Assembly: GCF_001580025.1 (NCBI RefSeq)
Contig: NZ_LSZO01000005.1
Coordinates: 1-38,916, forward strand
Length of the DNA: 38,916 nucleotides
Source: Ventosimonas gracilis
GTDB taxonomy: Bacteria > Pseudomonadota > Gammaproteobacteria > Pseudomonadales > Pseudomonadaceae
Reading direction: 5' to 3'
This document shows, in pieces, positions 1-7,193 of this stretch (its first letter is position 1; each line of letters starts with the position of its first letter). The notes beneath the pieces were generated by a model. The model was not told where the DNA came from. It was given only the letters and a program-made list of their open reading frames with translations, and ran no database searches. The translations under genes were made by a program, and so were the position numbers.

Positions 1-87
1 CGTCCGTTTCATGACCACCTCCTCGGCGGTCAGTAAAACCGGACAGTTCATTTGCTACTGATGCGGACAGATTACTTATCACTGACA
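1..87 (-). mobile_element. End of an IS21-type insertion sequence (partial)
   Basis: Read on the minus strand, this stretch begins TGTCAG at position 87 exactly where the GMC oxidoreductase homology stops. It carries two imperfect direct repeats of 23 bp (39-61 and 63-85; 16 of 23 bases match, sharing CGGACAG near one end and ACTGA at the other). A TG...CA terminus with multiple inner terminal repeats is typical of the IS21 family. A strong ribosome binding site AGGAGG (18-23) sits 5 bases before an ATG at 12-10 that begins MKRT and runs off the window. This would be the first codons of an istA-like transposase. The family call rests on end structure, because almost none of the transposase is visible. 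The other end and the target duplication lie outside the window. Confidence 0.6.
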
Positions 88-949
88 GCACCCTGATCGC
101 GTGCTGGCGCAGTGCGTCGGGGTCGCCAACGCCTGAAAGCATCAATAGTTGCGGCGTGTTGATGGCACCGGCGCAGAGGATCACTTCGCGTTCAGCCAGC
201 ACGGTGCGTTTACCCTTGGCCGTTGCCAGCTCAACGCCGAACGCTACGCTGTCTCCGATCACGTCTTCGATCAGCACGCGGGTCACCTGCGCGCGTGTCA
301 GCACCTGCAAGTTACTGCGATTTCGTAGCGGATGCAGGTAAGCGCGAGCACTGGAGGCTCGCACGCCGTGGTCGATAAAGGCTTGCGCGATATGCAGCCC
401 TTCTTGTTGAAAGCCGTTGTGATCCAGCGTGAAGGCAAATCCGGCCTGCTCGCCGCTGCGCAAAAAAGCGTCGTGCAGCTTGTGCGCGGCGCGGCAGCGG
501 CTGATGAACAGCGGGCCGCTATCGCCACGGAAGGCATTGGCACCCCCCTCGAAGGTTTCCATTTTGCGAAAGTAGGGAAGGCACTGTGCAAAGCCCCAAT
601 CGGGCAGTCCCAGTGCCGCCCAGCCTTCAAAGTCCAGCGGGTTGCCACGGTTGTAAATCATGGCGTTGATAGATGAGCTGCCGCCGATGACTTTGCCACG
701 TTTTTCATCGATCAAGCGTCCGTCAAGATGTGGCTCGGGACCGGAAAGATAACCCCAGCCCAATCGCTTGTTCTGATAGACAAAGGGCAGCGCGGCGGGC
801 ATGGCAATCATCGGCGAGCGATCCGTGCCACCGGCTTCTATCAAAAGGACACGGGTACCCGGATGGCTGCTTAAGCGATTGGCCAGCACGCAACCGGCGG
901 AACCGGCACCGACGATAAGGTAATCGACAACATGAGTGGCTTGCGTCAA
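88..949 (-). pseudogene. GMC-family FAD oxidoreductase, 5' fragment interrupted by an IS
   Basis: The fragment encodes about 287 residues of a glucose-methanol-choline oxidoreductase, a family of FAD-dependent alcohol/choline dehydrogenases. The N-terminus has the FAD-binding Rossmann motif DYLIVGAGSAGCVLANRL. It is followed by the family signatures GKVIGGSSSINAMIYNRG and GAINTPQLLMLSGVGD. Reading continues to HAIRV and then switches to IS sequence at 87, so the C-terminal half with the catalytic histidine is missing. Intact relatives are about 530-550 residues. No in-frame ATG is suitable; I choose TTG at 949-947 because AAGGAG lies 6 bases upstream. The gene is last in a minus-strand operon behind the GntR regulator, whose stop is 11 bases away. 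The substrate is unknown; the neighbourhood suggests an N-methylated amino compound or its alcohol. Whether the downstream half survives beyond the IS cannot be seen. Confidence 0.85.
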
Positions 950-959
950 GAAGGTCTCC

Positions 960-1613
960 TTAATTGGCCGAATGGCGTTGGCTTGCCTGCACGGATTTTT
1001 TGGTTTGTTCGATATGCGCAGCCAAGAGCGCACAGGCGCTGTCGGTCTGGCCTTGGCGGCACAGTTCAAGCAGTTGGTAGTGCTCTTTTTGCGGGCGCTC
1101 CTTGCCGCTGGCACGCGACACCTGGCCACGCACAAAGCGGTCAAAATGCTTGCTGTTGGCATCAATCAGCGCAAGTAAACGCGGTTTGTGGCAAGGCGTG
1201 TACAGCGCCCAATGAAATTGGCGGTTCATCAGCGCCCAGCTATCCGGGTCACTTTGCGCGTCGTAGCGGCGCAAAATCTGCTCCGCCAAAGCAAAGTCTT
1301 CCTCCACCATTTGCGCGATGGCAAGGCGCAGTGCATGGCATTCCAATGCAATGCGGATTTCCAGCATTTCCAGCACATCGGCAAGCGATAGCGGAGTCAC
1401 CCTGGCACCTTTGTTCGGTTCAATGCGTACCAGCCCTTCGGCTTCCAGTTGGCGCAGCGCCTCGCGTACCGGAATACGGCTGGTGCCAAATTGTTCGGCC
1501 AATTGGTCTTGGCGCAGTGGCATGCCTTGCGCCAGTTCACCGCTCAAAATGGCGTGGCGCAAGCCGTCGCAGACCAGATCGGGGGCGGCGCGTTTGTTGG
1601 GTTTGCGGTTCAT
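960..1613 (-). CDS. GntR-family (FadR/FCD) transcriptional regulator
   Basis: This is a 217-residue DNA-binding regulator. The winged helix-turn-helix is N-terminal (about residues 12-75) and includes LRQDQLAEQFGTSRIPVREALRQL. An all-helical FCD ligand-binding domain follows, with the histidine-containing helices that often hold a metal and an organic-acid effector. I chose the ATG at 1613 because its ATGA overlaps the stop of the upstream reductase gene, which signals translational coupling; an in-frame start 12 codons earlier would only add residues overlapping that gene. It is the third gene of a minus-strand operon (binding protein, reductase, regulator, GMC oxidoreductase). The likely operators are the two ATTGTATACAAT-like sites at 3623-3654 in the divergent promoter region. 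The regulator is probably a local repressor released by a pathway intermediate; that role is inferred from family and context. Confidence 0.88.
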   Translation of the reverse strand: MNRKPNKRAAPDLVCDGLRHAILSGELAQGMPLRQDQLAEQFGTSRIPVREALRQLEAEGLVRIEPNKGARVTPLSLADVLEMLEIRIALECHALRLAIAQMVEEDFALAEQILRRYDAQSDPDSWALMNRQFHWALYTPCHKPRLLALIDANSKHFDRFVRGQVSRASGKERPQKEHYQLLELCRQGQTDSACALLAAHIEQTKKSVQASQRHSAN

Positions 1614-2620
1614 GCACTGGCCTCGTTTTGTTCCAGCAGCGCTTGCCACTGCGCAGCTTCCAGCAGTACGTCTCCAGCGGCTTTCGCGCGCGCGCGCAAC
1701 CTGCGCTCGCCGGGCACGCGGCTTTGCCCGGCCTTACGCAGTGCGCCAAGCAACTGCTCCATACGCCCGCCAAATAGCGAAAGTGCACTGCCACAGGCGG
1801 GGTCAATCAGGATAAAGGTCTGCCCGGTACGCGCCGTGGTAGCGCCGGCGGGCTTGCCTTGATTGACTTCAAAGGAAAAATCCGCACCGGCCAGTGCGGC
1901 ACAAAAGATTTCGACCAACAGTGCAATGGAGGCACCTTTGTAACCGCCAAAACAGGAAAGCGCACCGCCATCCAATATCGCCTGCGCATCACCGCTGGGC
2001 TTGCCGTTTTTATCGACCCCACTGCCTTCGGGCAGCCTCTGCCCGTCGCGGGCGGCGGCCAGTACGTCGCTGTAGCTTAAAGTGGAAGAAGATTGATCAA
2101 CCACCAGCGGCGGCGCATCTTTGCGCGGGGCGGCAAAGGCGAGTGGATTGGTGCCGTAAACACCGACCCGCCCGCCGGGCGCTGCAACCACCGGAATACT
2201 GTTGACCACAGAAAGCACCAGCAGTCCTTGCTCGGCAAAGGGTTCTACGTCCAGCGCCAGTGAACCTGCGTGGTGCGCATTGCGGATGGCCAGCACAGCC
2301 ACACCATTGGCACGGGCTTTGGCTACGGTGAGCTGAAAAACCTCTGCCAGGGCGATAAGGGCAAAGCCGTTATCGGCATCCACTCGCACAAAGCCCGGTG
2401 CTACGTCTTCAATCTTGGGTTTGGCCGCACCGTTGACGTAGCCGCTGGCAAGGCTCTGGATGTAATCCTGCACTCGGTGCAGTCCGGCTCGGTCGCAGCC
2501 GTCACGCAGCGCCGATACACAGTTGTGTGCCAATAGCTGCGCGGCAGGCGCTGCATAGCCGCAGCGCGTCAGTAGCGCCGCAACCTGCGAAACGACTTGG
2601 TTAAAGGGTTTTCGGATCAT
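1610..2620 (-). CDS. Ldh2/MDH2-family reductase, probably delta1-piperideine/pyrroline-2-carboxylate reductase (DpkA-like)
   Basis: The 336-residue product belongs to the NAD(P)H-dependent malate/L-lactate dehydrogenase (Ldh2) family. Motifs resemble the DpkA branch, which reduces cyclic imino acids to pipecolate or proline: AHHAGSLALDVEPFAEQGL, VYGTNPLAFAAPR, DGGALSCFGGYKGA and a C-terminal VPGERR. Length is normal for the family, and the whole fold appears intact. The start is the ATG at 2620. The stop overlaps the GntR start by four bases. The family also contains true malate, lactate and ureidoglycolate dehydrogenases, so the substrate is inferred. The DpkA-like call is favoured by the histidine/DVEPFA motif and by the neighbouring demethylase and amine-oxidase genes, which could generate a cyclic imine such as delta1-pyrroline-2-carboxylate from N-methylproline. 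Confidence 0.8.
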   Translation of the reverse strand: MIRKPFNQVVSQVAALLTRCGYAAPAAQLLAHNCVSALRDGCDRAGLHRVQDYIQSLASGYVNGAAKPKIEDVAPGFVRVDADNGFALIALAEVFQLTVAKARANGVAVLAIRNAHHAGSLALDVEPFAEQGLLVLSVVNSIPVVAAPGGRVGVYGTNPLAFAAPRKDAPPLVVDQSSSTLSYSDVLAAARDGQRLPEGSGVDKNGKPSGDAQAILDGGALSCFGGYKGASIALLVEIFCAALAGADFSFEVNQGKPAGATTARTGQTFILIDPACGSALSLFGGRMEQLLGALRKAGQSRVPGERRLRARAKAAGDVLLEAAQWQALLEQNEASA

Positions 2621-2714
2621 TTGTTAGCGTCATTTGCAATAAACCGATAAAACCGTATCACGAAAGCACCTGCTCCATTAACGGGCGATGCGCCGCGGCG
2701 CACCGCCCTAGCGT

Positions 2715-3563
2715 TCAGTCCGCCATCACCGTCCAGCGTTCAATACGCATCTGGTGGCTGTCCCACCAGCCATCTACCGCTTCTTCCAAGGTTTTACCCG
2801 CGTTGATTTCACCGGTAATGGCAACCACCTCATCGATCCCGAGATGTACCGTGGCAATCGATTGACGCAAGCGGCGGTCGTCGTCCCCCAAAAAACCACG
2901 ACGGGCAACCCAGTAATAGGCTTGTGGCGGGGCAAAAATGCCTTTGGGGTCTTTGAGAAACTTCACGTCAAAGGTCTGCATCATCCAGGACGGCGTCCAC
3001 AGCATGGTAACGATCGGCTGTTTGCGCTCCATCGCACCACGCAATTCGGCTACCGCTGCCGCTGTGCTGCCACTAATCAGTTGGTAATCAAGACTATAGG
3101 CTTTAATGGCCTGTTCGGCCTCGCGCATCACGCCCGAGCCGGATTCCACACCGATAATCCGCCCGCGTACCTGATCTGCCACGCTGTTTAATTGCTCTAT
3201 CGAATCAATCTCCATATACGACGGCACGACCAAACATTGATAAACCCCAAAATAAGCCGTGGAGATTTTTTCCAGTCGGTTTTTATAGCGGTTCCAGTGG
3301 TCGGCAGCGATAAAGTCAGTCGCGGTAATAAACAGGTTGATGTCCCCTTTTTGCAAAGCCGCATAGGCAATGCCCCATTCGGAAAAAACCGTTAGCTCTA
3401 CTGGATAGCCTTGTTTTTCCAGAAATTTTTTGGTGACAAGTGCTACCGAGCGCGAGTCCTCCCAGGTCATTGACCCCATCTTGATGGTTTTTTGCTGCGC
3501 CAAGGCCAGGCTGCTTGCCAAGGCAAAGACGATGATAGCCATGTATTTCAACAGGTTACGCAT
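2715..3563 (-). CDS. OpuAC-type substrate-binding protein for a quaternary-amine/betaine ABC transporter
   Basis: This 282-residue protein has a cleavable signal peptide (hydrophobic residues 8-20, likely cleavage after LALA near residue 22). The mature domain resembles periplasmic glycine-betaine/choline/proline-betaine binding proteins: IKMGSMTWEDSRSVALVTKKFLE at the start, tryptophan- and tyrosine-rich segments such as TMLWTPSWMMQTF and PPQAYYWVARRGF, and a C-terminal helix typical of OpuAC. Aromatic residues in this family form the cage that binds trimethylammonium groups. No permease or ATPase gene is visible nearby, so the protein either works with a transporter encoded elsewhere or is an orphan. 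It is first in the minus-strand operon, 94 bases before the reductase, and is transcribed divergently from the flavoprotein gene at 3718. The exact ligand cannot be read from the sequence. Confidence 0.85.
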   Translation of the reverse strand: MRNLLKYMAIIVFALASSLALAQQKTIKMGSMTWEDSRSVALVTKKFLEKQGYPVELTVFSEWGIAYAALQKGDINLFITATDFIAADHWNRYKNRLEKISTAYFGVYQCLVVPSYMEIDSIEQLNSVADQVRGRIIGVESGSGVMREAEQAIKAYSLDYQLISGSTAAAVAELRGAMERKQPIVTMLWTPSWMMQTFDVKFLKDPKGIFAPPQAYYWVARRGFLGDDDRRLRQSIATVHLGIDEVVAITGEINAGKTLEEAVDGWWDSHQMRIERWTVMAD

Positions 3564-3622
3564 AGAAACTCTCCTTTTATTGTCTTTTCAGTGCGTTTTT
3601 TTGCATCGAGTGCAGGCGAATC

Positions 3623-3654
3623 ATAGTATACAATCAATATAAATTGTATAAAAT
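3623..3654. promoter_or_regulatory. Tandem palindromic operators in the divergent promoter region
   Basis: Two 12-base sites, ATAGTATACAAT (3623-3634) and ATTGTATAAAAT (3643-3654), each differ by one base from the perfect palindrome ATTGTATACAAT. Their starts are 20 bp apart, about two helical turns, so two dimers would bind the same face of the DNA. The same bases also form an inverted repeat TATACAAT / ATTGTATA with an 8-base spacer. The region is strikingly AT-rich and lies between two divergent transcription units. GTATAC-centred palindromes are common operators of GntR/FCD regulators, so the regulator encoded at 960-1613 is the natural candidate. Binding itself is inferred. Confidence 0.65.
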
Positions 3655-3717
3655 TAAATTTGATTGCATGCCTGACAAGCACAAAAATCGCCCCCAAGGC
3701 GTACAGGAGACCCAGCC

Positions 3718-5763
3718 ATGACCCATATGACCAATGATCCGCTGCTACAGCCCTTTACACTCAAGCATCTGCGCTTGCGCAACCGGCTGTTTTTGTCCGC
3801 GCACGAACCGGCCTACCCGGAAGACGGCATGCCCAAGGGACGCTACCGCGCCTATCACGTCGAACGTGCCAAAGCCGGTCTTGCGCTGACCATGACGGCA
3901 GGGTCTGCCGCCGTTTCGCGTGACAGCCCGCCGGTGTTCAACAATCTGCTGGTCTACAAAGATGAAGTGGTGCGCTGGATGCGCGAGTTGACCGATGCCT
4001 GCCACGAGCAGGGCGCGGCGGTAATGATTCAGCTTACCCATTTGGGTCGGCGCACCCGCTGGGACAAAGGCGACTGGCTGCCGGCGGTAGCGCCCACGCT
4101 TGAGCGTGAACCGGCGCACCGCGCTTTCCCCAAACTGATTGAAGACTGGGATATCGAGCGCATCCAGCAAGATTTTGCCGATGCTGCCGAGCGCATGAAA
4201 GCCGCAGGGGTGGACGGTATCGAGCTGGAATCGTTCGGCCATCTGCTTTCGCAATTTTGGTCGCCGATGAGTAACCACTTAGACAACGAATACGGCGGCA
4301 GCCTGGAAAACCGCCTGCGTTTCTCGCTGCAAGTGCTCGCTGCCATACGCGCACGGGTAGGTCCGGACTTTATCTTGGGGATACGTTACGTCGCCGATGA
4401 AGCCAGCCCCGACGGTTACGGAAAGGGCGAAGGGCTGGAAATTTCGCGCCGCTTGCGCGATAGCGGGCTGGTCGATTTTTTGAATATCAGCAAAGGCCAT
4501 ATCGAGACTGACGCCGGACTTACCGACAATATTCCGATTATGGGTATGGCCAGTGCGCCCTTTCTGGATTTGGCCGGGGAAGTACGCGCCACCACGAAAT
4601 TTCCGGTATTTCACGCCACGCGCATTCAGGATGTCGCCACCGCACGCTATGCCATCGACAGCGGCAAGGCTGACATGATTTCAATGACCCGCGCCCATCT
4701 GGCCGACCCGCACATCGTGCGCAAAATTCTGGAAAAACGCGAAGCGGACATCCGCCCCTGCGTGGGTGCCAATTATTGCCTGGACCGCATCTACCAGGGC
4801 GGCATGGCACTGTGCATCCACAACCCATCGTCGGGGCGCGAAGAAACCGTCCCGCACCAGATTGATAAAGCCGCCCAACGCAAAAAGGTGCTGATTGTCG
4901 GCGCAGGCCCTGCCGGACTGGAAGCGGCGCGGGTCGCGGGCGAACGCGGACACCAGGTGCTGGTGCTGGAAGCCGCCGCACAGGCCGGTGGACAAATCCT
5001 GCTCAGCGCACAAAGCCCAAGGCGGCGTGAAATGCTCGGCATCACCGACTGGCGGCTTGCGCAGTGCGAGGCGCTCGGCGTAGTGATCCGCTACAACTGC
5101 TGGGCAGAGGAAGATACCGTGCTGGCGGAAAACCCTGACGTGGTCATAGTCGCCAGCGGCGGATTGGCGCATACCGAAGTGCTTAAAAGTGGTAACGAGT
5201 GGGTGCATTCAGCCTGGGACATTATCTCCGCTGACCTAAAGCCCGGCCGCAACGTGCTGATTTACGACGATGCAGGCGACCACGCCGGATTGCAGGCCGC
5301 CGAAATCATCGCCGCCAGCGGTGCGCGGGTTGAAATCATGACCCGCGACCGCAGCTTTGCCCCCGAAGTGATGGCCATGAACTTGACGCCCTACATGCGC
5401 AGCTTGCAGTGCAAGGACGTGCGCTTCACCGTGACCTGGTTACTCGAAGCCGTGCGCCGCGAAGGCGATACACTGGTAGCCACAATAGGCAGCGACTACG
5501 GCGGCGTGAGCAAAGAGCAGCGCCACGACCAAATCATCGTCAACCACGGCACCCGCCCCAATGACGAGCTGTACCACGCGCTCAAACCGCTGTCGCGCAA
5601 CCTGGGCGCAATCGATTACCGCGAACTGATTGCCGGTCATCCACAAACGCGCCAAGGCAACCCGAACGGGCGTTTTTTGCTGTTTCGTATCGGCGATGCC
5701 GTCTCCGCCCGCAACACCCACGCCGCCATTTACGACGCGCTGCGACTGGTTTCGCGGCTCTAA
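3718..5763 (+). CDS. FMN/FAD/Fe-S oxidoreductase of the OYE/trimethylamine-dehydrogenase family, probable N-methyl amino acid demethylase
   Basis: The 681-residue product has an N-terminal Old-Yellow-Enzyme TIM barrel (about 1-345) that binds FMN, a cysteine-rich Fe-S linker (348-366) and a C-terminal FAD/NAD-binding region (about 385-681) with VLIVGAGPAGLEAARVAGERG. The architecture matches trimethylamine dehydrogenase, 2,4-dienoyl-CoA reductase and the demethylases of betaine catabolism (dimethylglycine DgcA, N-methylproline StcD). The linker has C348, C354 and C366, with alanine at 351 where trimethylamine dehydrogenase has a further cysteine. As I recall, a CVGAxYC motif is found in the demethylase branch. 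AGGAG precedes the ATG at 3718. The gene lies 37 bases before the DAO gene, with which it probably forms an operon. Oxidative N-demethylation is the favoured role; the substrate is unproven. Confidence 0.85.
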   Translation: MTHMTNDPLLQPFTLKHLRLRNRLFLSAHEPAYPEDGMPKGRYRAYHVERAKAGLALTMTAGSAAVSRDSPPVFNNLLVYKDEVVRWMRELTDACHEQGAAVMIQLTHLGRRTRWDKGDWLPAVAPTLEREPAHRAFPKLIEDWDIERIQQDFADAAERMKAAGVDGIELESFGHLLSQFWSPMSNHLDNEYGGSLENRLRFSLQVLAAIRARVGPDFILGIRYVADEASPDGYGKGEGLEISRRLRDSGLVDFLNISKGHIETDAGLTDNIPIMGMASAPFLDLAGEVRATTKFPVFHATRIQDVATARYAIDSGKADMISMTRAHLADPHIVRKILEKREADIRPCVGANYCLDRIYQGGMALCIHNPSSGREETVPHQIDKAAQRKKVLIVGAGPAGLEAARVAGERGHQVLVLEAAAQAGGQILLSAQSPRRREMLGITDWRLAQCEALGVVIRYNCWAEEDTVLAENPDVVIVASGGLAHTEVLKSGNEWVHSAWDIISADLKPGRNVLIYDDAGDHAGLQAAEIIAASGARVEIMTRDRSFAPEVMAMNLTPYMRSLQCKDVRFTVTWLLEAVRREGDTLVATIGSDYGGVSKEQRHDQIIVNHGTRPNDELYHALKPLSRNLGAIDYRELIAGHPQTRQGNPNGRFLLFRIGDAVSARNTHAAIYDALRLVSRL

Positions 5764-5800
5764 CGGAAACAGACCCTCACCATCCTTAGCTGGAGAATCC

Positions 5801-6964
5801 ATGAAAACCAATATCCTTATCATCGGTGGCGGCGCTTGCGGTGCTGCACTCGCTTATTTTTTGTGCCGTCTTGACCGCAGTGTCTCGGTGACCGTTATTG
5901 AACGCGACCCGACCTACCAACTGGCCTCCACCCCACGCGCGTCTGGCGGGGTCAGGCGGTTGTTTTCGCTGCCGGAAAACATCGCGCTGTCGAATTTCAG
6001 CATCCCGTTTTTTGAAGACTTCCCCGAGCTGATGGCGATAGACGGCACGCCCGCCGACATCGGCTTCAAGAAAAACGGCTACCTGTTTATCGTGCCGCCG
6101 TCACAGCGCGACATGCTCAAGGAAAATTTCGATACCGAACAATCGATGGGCTGCAACGTCGTCTGGCTGGAGCCGGACGCGCTAAAGGCCAAGTTCCCGT
6201 CCATGAATGTCGCAGACCTTGGCGCGGCGGTGTATTCCCCCGATGACGGCTGGCTGGATCCGTACAGCGTACTGATGGGGCTGCGCAAAAAAGCCATTGC
6301 ACTGGGTGCACTGTTTGTTGCCGATGAAGTCACCGGCTTTACCCGCACGGACACAGCAGTACGCTCAGCGCAGCTTAAATCCGGTGCAAGCATCCGCGCC
6401 GAGCAGTTCGTCAACGCCGCCGGAGCCTGGGCCAAAGACCTGTGCGCAATGCTCGGCTTTAGCGTACCCATCGAGCCGCTGCGCCGCTTTGAGCACTATT
6501 TTGAATGCACCGACCCGATCGAGCCCCTGCCCTATTTAAAAGACACCGAAAAACTGGCATTTCGTCCGGAAGGCATCGGCTATTCGGGCGGCGTGCCGAC
6601 GCTGCACGAACCACGCGGCTACAACTTTGCCGCCGACCACGATTATTTTGAGCGTGTGGTCTGGCCTGCGCTGGCGCACCGCTTTCCGCAGTTTGAAGCC
6701 ACCCGCTGCAAAAACACCTTACCTGGGTTGTACGACCAAAACGATTTCGACGGCAATCCGATTATCGGCCCGGGAGCGGACGGCCTTGGCAACTTCCACC
6801 TGCTCGCCGGTTTTTCCGGTCACGGCCTGATGCACGCACCCGGCAGCGGATTGGCACTGGCCGAACTGCTGCTAAAAGGTCGTTATGAAACGCTGGATTT
6901 AACCCGCCTTGGCTGGCAGCGTGTGGTAGACGGCAAGCCTCTGCCGGAGCGAGGGATTATTTAA
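5801..6964 (+). CDS. FAD-dependent oxidoreductase, DAO (amino acid/sarcosine oxidase-like) family
   Basis: The 387-residue protein begins with the dinucleotide-binding motif NILIIGGGACGAALAYFL. It has the DAO-fold elements PRASGGVRRLFS, FVNAAGAWAKDLC and, near the C-terminus, GNPIIGPGADGLGNFHLLAGFSGHGLMHAPGSGLALAELL. Members oxidise secondary or primary amines of amino acids such as sarcosine, dimethylglycine, D-amino acids or N-methylproline, passing electrons to oxygen or a quinone. The ATG at 5801 was chosen because TGGAGAA precedes it at a normal distance; the open frame extends further upstream only into the preceding gene. Together with the demethylase-like flavoprotein and the imino-acid reductase across the divergent promoter, it suggests a pathway that strips methyl groups from a betaine and oxidises the resulting amine. 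The substrate is not determinable from sequence. Confidence 0.85.
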   Translation: MKTNILIIGGGACGAALAYFLCRLDRSVSVTVIERDPTYQLASTPRASGGVRRLFSLPENIALSNFSIPFFEDFPELMAIDGTPADIGFKKNGYLFIVPPSQRDMLKENFDTEQSMGCNVVWLEPDALKAKFPSMNVADLGAAVYSPDDGWLDPYSVLMGLRKKAIALGALFVADEVTGFTRTDTAVRSAQLKSGASIRAEQFVNAAGAWAKDLCAMLGFSVPIEPLRRFEHYFECTDPIEPLPYLKDTEKLAFRPEGIGYSGGVPTLHEPRGYNFAADHDYFERVVWPALAHRFPQFEATRCKNTLPGLYDQNDFDGNPIIGPGADGLGNFHLLAGFSGHGLMHAPGSGLALAELLLKGRYETLDLTRLGWQRVVDGKPLPERGII

Positions 6965-6973
6965 TCCTTCGCT

Positions 6974-7018
6974 ACCCGCGTACTGCTCAATATTTTTGTC
7001 GTGCGCTACGCGGGTTTT
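6974..7018 (+). terminator. Probable terminator after the oxidoreductase operon
   Basis: A perfect 9-bp stem, ACCCGCGTA (6974-6982) with TACGCGGGT (7007-7015), is followed by TTTT. The loop is long (24 bases), which weakens the call. It starts 10 bases after the stop of the DAO-type gene. Confidence 0.5.
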
Positions 7019-7090
7019 GCAACACCATGTCACTCTCATCCTTTGCTGCACCGAAACTGGCTGTGCTAGCCTGTTTCCGCACGGCTGAAT

Positions 7091-7109
7091 GCACCGCCGG
7101 TAGCGGTGC
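7091..7109 (+). promoter_or_regulatory. Leader hairpin upstream of the ankyrin lipoprotein unit
   Basis: A perfect 7-bp hairpin GCACCGC / GCGGTGC with a 5-base loop lies 12 bases before the AAGGAG ribosome binding site (7122-7127) of the small leader ORF. It has no T-run, so it is not a standard terminator; it may stabilise or control the transcript. Confidence 0.35.
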
Positions 7110-7136
7110 CATCAAATGCTTAAGGAGTGGATACCC

Positions 7137-7193
7137 ATGATGGAAATCACCGCACACAGGATGGAACACAATCGCAACATGACTGCTTCATGA
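7137..7193 (+). CDS. Putative 18-residue leader peptide
   Basis: The ORF encodes MMEITAHRMEHNRNMTAS. AAGGAG (7122-7127) lies upstream of its ATG, and its TGA overlaps the ATG at 7190 of the ankyrin lipoprotein in the pattern ATGA. This arrangement suggests translational coupling: ribosomes finishing the short ORF could restart on the lipoprotein, which has no good ribosome binding site of its own. The peptide has no recognisable domain and no run of one amino acid as in an attenuator. It could be chance; an alternative is that the lipoprotein starts at GTG 7127 in another frame and this ORF is not translated. Confidence 0.35.
   Translation: MMEITAHRMEHNRNMTAS

Noticed and set aside
960-1815. 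Long plus-strand open frames opposite the GntR and reductase genes
   Set aside because: They are antisense shadows of high-GC coding sequence without recognisable motifs.
7127-7189. GTG-started N-terminal extension of the ankyrin lipoprotein
   Set aside because: It would place 64 residues before the lipobox cysteine, far too long for a lipoprotein signal, and the ATGA overlap at 7190 offers a better start.
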